Shown: positions 53,328-63,042 of the stretch, one piece after another
How the letters are laid out: each line of letters begins with the position of its first letter
Position numbering within the stretch: the stretch's first letter is position 1
From: Epithemia pelagica
Taxonomy: Eukaryota; Bacillariophyta; Bacillariophyceae; Surirellales; Surirellaceae
Length of the DNA stretch: 64,000 bases
Reading direction: 5' to 3'
Assembly (NCBI GenBank): GCA_946965045.2
Contig: OX337228.1
Span: 2,666,001-2,730,000, forward strand
Translations under genes and position numbers: made by a program
The notes under the pieces: model-generated
The model's database searches: none
The model's input: the letters and a program-made list of their open reading frames with translations, nothing else
What the model was told of the DNA's origin: nothing

Positions 53328-56300
53328 CACCACGTGGACTCAATCACTCTCACATCCGATACCCGTGTGCTTGACCAGAGTTGGCGACCGGACAGCATTC
53401 CGCGCCATGTGTGCTCGACTAACATTGCGTTTAATGGTGATTCTAGAACAGAATTGGACTCGCATGCTGATTCACCATGTGTTGGTCACAACACTTTAGT
53501 GGTTTCACGCACTGGTAAGAGTGTCTATGTAAATGTGGCATTGCCTTCAATGGGAAGCCGGAAAGCACCTATCGTAACAGCGGCAGTGACCTATGACGCA
53601 CCGGATGGGGAACGATACGTGGTGATCATAAACCAAGCGATCTATTTTGAGGAGCTACAGCACAATCTCATCGGAACAAACATGGTTAGAATGAATGACG
53701 TCGATGTCAATGACCGACCGAAAAGCCTAACCATAAACCCATCTGATGAGGACCACGCCTTAGTATTCAAACGCGATGGGGTGACGATTCCCTTACTGAT
53801 CAACGGCGTCATCTCATATTTCCCGACACGGAAAACGACGTGGGACGAGTACAATAACTTGCCTCATCTACACTTGACTGCAGAATCCCCAGAGTGGGAC
53901 CCGCATTCCGATCAATTACAACAAATGGAAGCCTTTATTACAGATGCAAACGGTAATTTGAGAGACACTGACTTCCGACAACCGCGCAGCGTATATTTGT
54001 TGAACCGTCTTATTACTTGTTCTAACCCTTCTGTGGCCGTGAGAGAATCCATGTCCGCAGCATCGGCTACACTTGCCTCTATCTCTTCCACTTTGCTCCC
54101 GGAAAGTTTGATTGCAGCAACAAAAATTTCCCGTGACAAATACCCGGGCATTTCGCCGGAACGCTTGGCCAAGAATTGGCGTATTGGACTAGAAGCCGCC
54201 AAACGGACCGTTCAAGTGACCACCCAACGTGGTGTCCGCACAATTCTGCACCCTAACGTGGAACGACGATTCAGAACCAGTGACCGTCAACTTCGATACA
54301 AGCATCTCAACACGGAATTATTCACTGACACGATGTTCTCAAAAGTCAAATCGACACGGCAGAACACTTGTGCACAATTATACGTAAACGATCTTGAATG
54401 GCAGCGCTCCTTTCCGATGCGATCCAAAGCCGAGGCACACGAGACATTCGATTTACTCTGTCACCGACATGGCGCACCAAAAGCTATTATCTCCGATGGC
54501 GCAAAGGAAGTACTCGAGGGCGAATTTCGACGCAAAGCCAGAGCGGCCGGTGTACACTTGCGGCAGGTACTCCCATACTCACCATTCATGAACCGAGCGG
54601 AAAGCGCAATCCGAGAAAACAAGAAAATGACGGCGCGATTACTCATCAAATCCAAAGCTCCACAGCGACTGTGGGACTATTGTTCTTCCCTTGTTGCCCT
54701 AATACGATCTAACACGGCGCACGACCTTTATCAATTGGACGGCCAGGTACCAGACAGTATCATCAAAGGTGAAACCGCAGATATCTCACATCTTGCCGAG
54801 TTTGAGTGGTTTCAGTGGGTTAAATTCTATGACGATCCGATGCAGTACCCAGAGCCCAAAGTACAACTGGGCAAATACCTTGGCCCTGCTATGGACGTGC
54901 ACCCAATTATGTCTTTCTATGTTTTGCGTTCTAACGGCACTGTGGTTGTTCGCAACACCTTGCGCTCTCTCACCCACGACGAATGGCACAACGACGCCGA
55001 GCGACAGGAGCGATCCACTTTCCTAACAGGCATTCATGAATCTCTTGGACCCGTGTTTGCTGAATCTGATTTGGACACTGACTCACCACATCTTGTTTCT
55101 GCCATCACTCCCGAGTTTGACCCGTACGAGCCAGAGGCGGAACCGCCGGAAGCAGACGACTTTGACGAGGATGCATATGATGCTTACATTTCTGCCCAAG
55201 TGATGCTACCACGGGGTGACCGGATGGAAATGGCAAATGTTCGGAAACGCAAACGCGACGATAACGGTAATCCTATTGGACGACACAATGCTAACCCGAT
55301 TTTGGACACGCGAATATACGAAGTGGAATTCCCTGACGGCGACGTGGCTGCTTACACTGCAAATGTCATTGCCGAGAATTTGTATTCCCAGGTGGACGAA
55401 GAGGGTAAGCAGTATTTGATGCTGGACTGTATTGTTGACCATAAGTCCGACGGCACGGCAACCACGAAAGATGGACAATGGCACACGGTAAATGGACGAC
55501 GGTGTCTCAAACGGACTACAAAAGGTTGGAAATTGTGCATCCAATGGATCGATGGTAGTACCTCTTGGGAACCATTACGACGCGTTCGAGAATCTAACCC
55601 TGTGCAAGTTGCCGAGTACGCCGTCACTGCTGGTATTGACAAGGAACCTGCTTTTATCTGGTGGGTGAATTCGACACTGAGACGAAGAGACCGCATTATC
55701 AAAAAGATCAACACAAAATACCAACGAACGACGCACAAATTTGGCATTGAACTACCTAAGACCGTGGAAGAAGCACTAGCTATCGATAAGAAAACAGGAA
55801 CGACTCTATGGCGCGACGCGATCCTAAAGGAGATGAAGAATGTCCGCAAAGCTTTTCGCATTCTTGAAGGCGACGATGAAAGACCACCTCCAGACTACCA
55901 GGAAATTGGCGGGCATCTCGTATTTGACATTAAACTTGGATCGTTGATTTGCAAAGCGCGATACGTGGCTGAAGGACACAGAACAGACCCTCCATCCACA
56001 CTCACCTATTCCAGCGTTGTTTCTCGTGACACTGTGCGACTTGCCCTGACTATTGCAGCCCTGAATGACTTGGACGTTCTAACGGCCGACATCCAGAATG
56101 CATATCTGAATGCCCCAACATCTGAGAAGTACTATATCGTATGCGGCCTTGAGTTCGGAGAAGAGAATGTCGGTAAGAAAGCGTTAGTCGTTCGTGCACT
56201 CTACGGGATGAAATCGTCAGGAGCTTCGTTTCGACATCACTTTGCGTCATGCTTGGACCACATGGGATACGCGTCCTGCAAGGCGGATCCCGACGTTTAG

Positions 56301-57518
56301 CTCAAGAAAGCTGAGAAGGCTGATGGTACACCATATTGGGAATATGTCCTTGTCTACGTGGATGACGTGATGGCAATTGGCACTGAACCTAAGAAAGCAT
56401 TGGAACGGATTAACCACTATTTCGAATTAAAGCCTGGCTCAGTGACCGAACCGGACATCTACTTGGGGGCCAAATTACGCTCAGTGACGCTACCTAATGG
56501 GAAAAGAGCATGGTGCAACAGTACAAGTTCCTACATCCAGGACTCGGTTAAGAATGTGGAGAAATAGTTGGAGGACAGGAACCTCAAACTCCCACGCGGC
56601 GCAGAGACACCAATGTCGGCATCATACCGACCAGAACTAGATGTGACCCCAGAGTTGGACGCTGAATCGGCTAACTTCTACCAATCCATGATTGGGGTCC
56701 TAGGATGGGCCGTGGAATTGGGACGAATTGATATTGCAACGGAAGTATCCATGCTGTCAGCTCACCTTGCGTTACCTCGTGCCGGTCATTTTGATGCGAT
56801 TCTGAAAGTATTTGGCTACCTAAAGCGGAAGCACAACGCACGACTCGTATTCGACCCGACATACCCAGACATCAATTTCGAGGAGTTTCGACCCAATCCT
56901 GAATGGAAAAAGTACTACGGTAATGTATCAGAGCCTATCCCTCCTAACGCTCCCGAGGAAAGGGGACTACCAGTTGTGGTCCATGGTAAGGTGGATTCAG
57001 ACCACGCTGGAGAGAAACTAACACGGCGATCGCGAACAGGTTTTATTATCTATGTGAACAGCGCTCCTATTGTTTGGCATTCGAAACGACAGACCTCCAT
57101 TGAAACATCGACATTCGGAAGTGAATTTGTGGCAATGAAGACGATGATCGAAGCACTTCGGGGGTTACGATACAAACTGCGCATGATGGGTGTTCCGATC
57201 GACGGACCGAGCTATGTTCGAGGGGACAATGAGGCTGTGATCAAGAGTACACTTGCTCCAGATTCGACGTTGAAGAAGAAGAACAATGCTATCGCATATC
57301 ATTACTGTCGGGAATCGGTGGCAATGGATGAAACACGGACGTGTTACGTGCATACGGATGACAACGAAGCGGATATTTTGACAAAAGTTCTACCACAAGG
57401 TCCAAAACGCACGAAGTTCATTCAGCAGTTACTTTGGGATGTTGAGGATGACCACCGATCAGTACGAGAAGCAGAGAAGCAGAAAGAGGGCGGCACGGTC
57501 CCGGTTGCACCGGGGTAG
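53328..57518 (+). pseudogene. Copia pol (protease, integrase, RT, RNase H) with two in-frame amber codons
   Basis: The frame continues directly after the gag stop. Protease: ELDSHADSPCVG near 53460. Integrase: DDE residues in TDTMFSKV, IISDGAKEV and NRAESAIREN. A chromodomain-like segment (YLMLDCIVDHKSDG to GWKLCIQWIDGSTSWEPL) lies between integrase and RT. RT: TADIQNAYLNAP, RALYGMKSSG and VLVYVDDVMAI. RNase H: KVDSDHAG, ETSTFGSEFVAM and RGDNEAV. TAG codons interrupt it at 56298-56300 (before the YVDD motif) and 56565-56567; in both places Trp is the residue expected from related elements. The frame ends at 57518. Confidence 0.9.
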
Positions 57519-57638
57519 GGTAATCAGGATCCCTCCATTTGTCCTATTGGTTGGACTGGAAAATGCGTTCTATTTTGATAGATCCTCGGTGGCCCGAGCG
57601 ACGAACTACCATTGTCATGTTAAACGGCAATGTACGTT

Positions 57639-57647
57639 CGAGGGGAC
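57639..57647 (+). promoter_or_regulatory. Possible polypurine tract
   Basis: A short purine-rich stretch (GAGGGGA within CGAGGGGAC) directly precedes the 3' LTR, where the plus-strand primer is expected. It is short for a Copia polypurine tract. Confidence 0.4.
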
Positions 57648-57728
57648 TGAACGAAATCTCCCCTACATTAATCTAAGTCTGGGGGTGACCCCTTATAATT
57701 TTATCTTTTATCGCTCTACTTTTGTTCA
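57648..57728 (+). repeat. 3' LTR, 81 bp
   Basis: Identical to the 5' LTR at 80 of 81 positions; ends TTTTGTTCA, followed by the CGGA duplication. Confidence 0.9.
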
Positions 57729-58079
57729 CGGATCTTGCCGTTGACATTTTTTGATCTGACCCAGTCGCACACGTTCCGATGGCCCCCAGATTTATACTCA
57801 ACGCACACATAGTATAGAATAAAGAGTAGTTTATGCGCGCCCGTCGGTATTCCGCTGAAAATAGTCAAGCTCCAAAGTGCGACTCAATCTCCTCCGTGGA
57901 TCAACGCGTTTCGTTCCATCCACGTTCCGGAAATTAGAGTGGCTTGACCATGAACAACATCCAATTTCTCATCTGAATCATCTCTGTTATCAATACAAAG
58001 CCAGTGTCACTGATAACACGGCCCAAGAGAGGTTCCCACAAAATTATATTGGTGCTGTGCCATTTCTTCAAGAGATATA
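57729..58079. other. Stretch between the retrotransposon and the next element
   Basis: It starts with the CGGA duplication and contains no gene. Near 57847 a sequence (GTATTCCGCTGAAAATAG) has partial inverted similarity to 61921 downwards, which may mark the left end of the following element. Confidence 0.4.
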
Positions 58080-61000
58080 ATGGATTTTTCACCGACCTCT
58101 ATCGAGGAAGCTTTTGTGCTTCTACTCAAGGAAGCCAACAAGGGATCCTGTTTCCACTATGGTTTGTTTCTCCCTGCCACCCACCCATGGAGTATTGCTT
58201 GTTTGTGTTGTCTTGATGACAAAGAAATGCAAATTGTATTTGAAGTGACTAAAATGAAAAAGAAGAAAGGCCAAAATTTGGTACGGAATGCAGCTGATGG
58301 ATTTGATCGACTGTTGAACATGGCTGAACTGTCGTATACAAGTCGCCTGTTCACCTATTCCGAGTACCAAGACAAGGTGGAAACCAAAAAAAGGGACCAA
58401 AAGTGTATCTGGATTAAACTGGGAGTTGGGCAAAGAGCCCTCCCACTGTATGAAGAGCCTCGTCACCTATCGCAGCCACCAAGACAAATCAGCCTGAAAC
58501 CATTTGTTGATCAACTCAAACAGGCCATTAAGCAAGAAATGCAGCCATCCCTGTCTTGCAGTACTCTTTCCTCAGCAGCTCCATTGCCTGAAGTTTGTTT
58601 TTCTCCAGACAATCCTGGTATGGATGAATCAGCAACAATAGAATACCGACACAAAATGGAGGAGCACGAAATGATATTCCGAACAATCAATCAGTTTCTT
58701 CTTCCCAAGATATTCAAAAGGGAACAGCTTGCAAGTCGCTCATGGTGGAGAAAACCTGAAAGTTTTGACAAGGATGCAGCGGACATCATAATAAAACTTG
58801 GCCAAGACCTTCGAAAGAAAAGAGAAGAACGCTCAGCAATGGCAGTCTCATCCACAATGATGTCGCCTCTTGCTGAGGCCAAATCCTTACATGCGCTCCA
58901 AAAGTTTGGCATTGACCCATCTAATACCTGGTCAGTCTCGACAGTACTTCGCAACCTAGTTACTCTTGAACAGTCAAAGAGAAAGTATGATCTCTTCAAC
59001 GTTCAGATGGGGAACTCTACTCGCATCCGTCTCTGTCGGATACCAAAGTCACGCAATATGAAGTGTTTACGAGAGAATGAACGAGATCATCCATTCCTTG
59101 ACAATATTTTGAAGCAGTTTGTTCCTGACTCTTGTTCCATTGAACGAGAGCAGGATCACATTGATGAAGAAGAAAATGAAGACGAAGTAGAGGCCGATGG
59201 TCTGTCATCAATGGAACACGCCGCTGCTATTCTCTTGGCTTTTGTCGGAAACAGATACCCCGAAGCAATGCTCAGTGCTGCAAGCTCTTGCAAAAACATT
59301 GTTGTTGCCAAGCCGATGTCTGTCATTGAAACAACAGCAATGCTTTGCGAAGCTGGATTGAATACAACGCAAGCAGAGATCATTGCCAGCCATCTTCGCG
59401 TCCACTTTGGACGAACGGTCATGGCAGGAAGAGACAAAATTAGGAAGGAATTGCTTGTGTCTCGATCGCTAATTCCTCCACCGACAACATCGTCTCTCTC
59501 TTTATCGAGAAGTCGTTCCGTGGAATGGTTCTGCCGTGATATAGTCGAAACATTGAAGACCTATGTCATTTCTGTTGTGAAGCAGTCATCCAAAATACCA
59601 CAATTTCATTCCATTGACTTATTATGGTCCTGTGATCATGGCCAAGGGGCTTCACGAGGTTGTCTCTGCATCATTACTCGTTGGATAGACGGAGACAAGC
59701 ATTGCGAAAGATCTGAACCCTTCCTTGTTGCCCGGGCGAAGTGTCGGAAAGACACTTATGAAATCCTGTCCAAAACCTTTATGCCACACATAAATCAAGC
59801 AATAGCCAAGATAATTGAAGCTGGGTCCATTAGTGTGTGGCAGAGAAGAGCAACAGAGGGTCGTGAAAGGGCTGTGTTAGTTACATTGGGAGACGAAACC
59901 GTATCTAACGAATGGGATCCAGAGCTTAGACACGTTCCAATCCAATGCATCAGCAGTGGAGATGGCTCTCAGATCATGACAAACTATGGTCGTGAAGGCT
60001 ATTCTTCTTGCTGGTGTTGGTACTGTGACCTGAGCAAAGCAGAATGGTCACGAGTACACAGGAGACATGGTCGTATGTGGACACTTCAAAGCATGGCGGC
60101 ACATCGAAATGTGTTGAAAAGCAGCTCTGCGGCATATTTGAATAGTGCAAACAATGTACGAGGCTTCAAAACTGATCAGCAGCCATTGTTGTGTGTAGAG
60201 GTAAAGGACACTGCTCCACCAATTCTCCATTTACTCCTTGGATTGGGCAATAAGGTGCATGACAGTCTCATCTCGCAATTGCAAAGTGCTGCGGAACAGT
60301 ACACTGAGCAGTACGTTGCTCTTGAAACAGCAACGTATCAACAACAAGACACTGTGGCAAGTATTGCCGAAGCCAATCGCAGTACCCAACTTACTGGACC
60401 AGCGCAGCAACAAGCAAAGGACAAGCTGAAAGCAGCAAAAGAGAAACTGAAGCTCATATAACAGCAGTGGGAGAAAGAGGCACAACTACCAGCCAACAGC
60501 AAAGCCACTGGTCAGCCACTACGAGCGTGGATTGAAGATGTATTGAAGAAGCATGGCATAAAGCCAGCTATATACCATGGGGGAGACTTACAGGGAAATT
60601 CTTTGCAAGCTCTTCTTCGGAACCGCCGCGAAATCTTTGCGTCATTATGGAATGAGTGTCTCTTGGTTTGGATTGGTATGGATGATAGCGATGTCGTTGC
60701 TTCTCAAGATACAATCAAGACAGTATTGGATGGCTATGAAAGGTTACTTGGACACCTTGATGCTGTCTTTTCATTGTGTTCCATAAAGCGATACCACCCA
60801 ACCAGCCTCGACTACGAGAGGCTCGCAAAACAAATTAAACAATCCTCATATATGTGGCGAGCTCTTGGTTTGAGTATCACACCAAAGTTTCATTTTGTGG
60901 AGGATCATCTGCTTGCTTCTGTTAGATACTACAAAGGAGTAGGAGACTTGACAGAAGAGCAAGGCGAGAGAGTTCATCAGACTGGTTTGCAAGCTGAGGC

Positions 61001-61271
61001 GCGGACAAAATCTCTCAATCATCAGTCAGCAAGCCTCTCCCACATTGTAGATGAAACCATTTCAAAGCTTCCGCAAGTGAGAGCCCAAGTGGCAAAGGTA
61101 CAAGAAAGAAAGCGTCAGAATAGAAAGGAGGATATGCGGAGGGATGAGAATTGTCGGCAAAAGAAATTGAAACGAGACGATGATCGCAATGATCTGCTCT
61201 CTTTACCTCTCCGAACTGACCCTTTTCCTTGCTTAAAATCAATCCGAATTGATACAATAAAAACCAGATAG
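58080..61271 (+). pseudogene. Transposon-like unknown protein, about 1,063 codons with one in-frame TAA
   Basis: A frame from the ATG at 58080 runs to 61271 with a single TAA at 60459-60461; both halves keep the same frame and style (793 and 269 codons). I do not recognise the family with confidence. Visible features: a Cys cluster (SSCWCWYCDLSKAEW), LLWSCDHGQGASRG, IDGDKHCERSEPFL, a coiled region just before the stop, then HGGDLQGNSLQALLRNRREI and PKFHFVEDHLLASVRYYKGVGD with LTEEQGERVHQTG. The HGG...GN and EQGE.VH pattern recalls large proteins linked to DNA transposons in invertebrates and algae. A Glu in EQGERVH could be catalytic, but that is inference. The C terminus is Lys/Arg-rich. Confidence 0.6.
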
Positions 61272-61336
61272 TCATGAAAGATACTAATAAACCATCATTA
61301 ATTGCTGCTTGTTTTTGCTTTGTGCTTGTGTGTTGA

Positions 61337-61792
61337 TTACGAGTCACCACCAAAAATAAAGACAAAAGCATGTTGCTCTTCCAAAATACTCCTGGTTGTT
61401 GCTGTAATGTTCTCATACAGCCAATGGACCTCATTGATCCGGCAGTAGCCTGGTGGAGTGTCGGTCACTTTATACAGGCAAACGTTGTTTCGCTGGGTGA
61501 CGGTCAATCGTATTGCTGCCAGAAAGATTCTTGGAGACCATTCAAGTGGAACAGAAACAATGGCTTCGTGGACTGGTTGGTCTGAATTTGCAGACCAAAA
61601 TGACACTTTCATTGTACTTTCCATTGATCGATTGTCTTGATTTACATGGGCAGAGCAGTGAATTGCTCGAACAGAAATAGAAACAAAATGAGAGTGGACG
61701 GATGGAAAGAGGTTGCTCTCTGAGACAAGGAATAGACCAATTTCTGTCGGGAAACTCGTAACAGCACACTGGCGGGTAGCAGGAGGAGGCAT
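61337..61792 (-). CDS. Small convergent ORF, possibly second gene of the transposon-like locus
   Basis: A frame of 151 aa starts at the ATG at 61792 and ends 66 bp from the end of the long frame. The translation looks protein-like (VSVPLEWSPRIFLAAIRLTVTQRNNVCLYKVT, RSILEEQHAFVFIFGGDS) but I recognise no family. If the element ends near 61925 this ORF belongs to it. Confidence 0.45.
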   Translation of the reverse strand: MPPPATRQCAVTSFPTEIGLFLVSESNLFPSVHSHFVSISVRAIHCSAHVNQDNRSMESTMKVSFWSANSDQPVHEAIVSVPLEWSPRIFLAAIRLTVTQRNNVCLYKVTDTPPGYCRINEVHWLYENITATTRSILEEQHAFVFIFGGDS

Positions 61793-62087
61793 GACAGAGG
61801 TATGATTGTGTAAAGGTTGATCAAACTGCCGCCATGGTCTTCTTGTTTTGTTTTCAATATGGCTATGAGGTTGGTGAATTGCTGGGATTGAGCGTCGGAG
61901 CTCAGTTTTCGAGGGGGATACGTGCTACTTAAAGGCTACTCGTACTAAAGAGCAACTCCTATGTGAGACCACTCGTACACACGCAACGCTCGGAATGTGG
62001 CAGAAGCCTGGCAAGAGGTGCGACCCTTCTTTAGTCAGTCCCACCACGCCTCTGAATTTTGAAAGGGACCATGTTGGTTATTGGGTG
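61793..62087. other. Stretch between the small ORF and the MITE
   Basis: It contains a possible right end of the transposon-like locus near 61918-61925 and otherwise nothing recognisable. Confidence 0.35.
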
Positions 62088-62708
62088 TACTCGTAAGGGC
62101 TGGGTAAGCCGATCCATGTTCGGCTAAGTAGGCTCAGTACATTAAGCTACGTAGTACTATTTTCATCACTGTAACAAGTGGGGCGAATGGTCACAAATCG
62201 AAAACTTGCTGCCACGAGAAACAATGCAATCCGGAAACCATCGCTCGACAATGGTGGAAGCCATCACCCCCATGACCATAACTTCCTCAATAATAGAGCT
62301 TGACTCGACCGCTTTGACAATAAGATTATTTACTACTAGAGTGACTATGCTTTCAATTCGGTCGAGTCACCGTTGAGAAATGAATGAGTTAGGAAGGTTT
62401 TTGGATTACATCACCACAGAAAAATGAGTATACCTTTTGATCCAACGCGACAAATCTTCTGTAGCTGCAGAACACAGTAATACTAGCAAACTCAAACAAC
62501 TTACAGTAGTAGGATGTTGATGCGATGCATCGGTAAATGCATGCGGCATCAACGGATCTCGCCGTCATCGTGGAGTGTTTTTGCATTTTTTCGGACTTCC
62601 TACCATTTCAGGTAATACGTGTACTATGGGATTTTATGTACGCTACGTAGCTTTTGTACTGAACCTACTTAGCCGAACATGGATCGGCTTATCCAGCCCT
62701 TACGAGTA
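62088..62708. mobile_element. MITE-like element with about 66-bp terminal inverted repeats
   Basis: The left end (62088-62154) and the right end (62643-62708) are inverted copies. The outer 53 bp differ at only two positions (start TACTCGTAAGGGCTGG). The termini begin and end with TA, which may be the target duplication. The 621-bp element has no coding frame. Inside is a further inverted pair (62301-62311 with 62359-62369, TGACTCGACCG), so the interior also folds. Confidence 0.85.
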
Positions 62709-63042
62709 ATGAAATGACAAAAGAACAAAGACCCAACGGACGGAGTTTGTAGAGTTTGATGTACCTGACAAAGGGTATTGTAAAGGGTGGCACAGGCACA
62801 ACTCAGCGCATCGTCCAGCGTCATCGCCCGTATTCATAATATGAAAGCCTTAAGCGTGACACACATGCGTCAGTTTCGTATCGCCAGGATGTCGCAGAAA
62901 CCATTATTTAGGCCTTAGACATCCAAATCTTCAGTGTTCTTCGGCGACTGACGACCCGAAACATTTTTCTTGCGCCCGCAACCGAGACATCCATCTCGCT
63001 CTCCCTTTCCCTCCATGGTTTTGGTTTTGTGTAACAAATAAA
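62709..63042. other. Upstream region of the SEC14-like gene
   Basis: About 330 bp between the MITE and the start of the SEC14-like frame. No gene or repeat is seen; it must hold the promoter. Confidence 0.35.

Larger units (their letters stand above)
51037..57728 (+). mobile_element. Ty1/copia LTR retrotransposon
   Basis: The element is 6,692 bp, bounded by two 81-bp LTRs starting TG and ending CA, and flanked by a 4-bp CGGA (51033-51036 and 57729-57732). The domain order gag, protease, integrase, reverse transcriptase, RNase H is that of Copia elements and resembles diatom CoDi elements. LTR identity of 80/81 points to a recent insertion. Gag and pol share one frame, interrupted by three stops, so this copy is probably not autonomous unless stops are read through. 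Confidence 0.95.
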
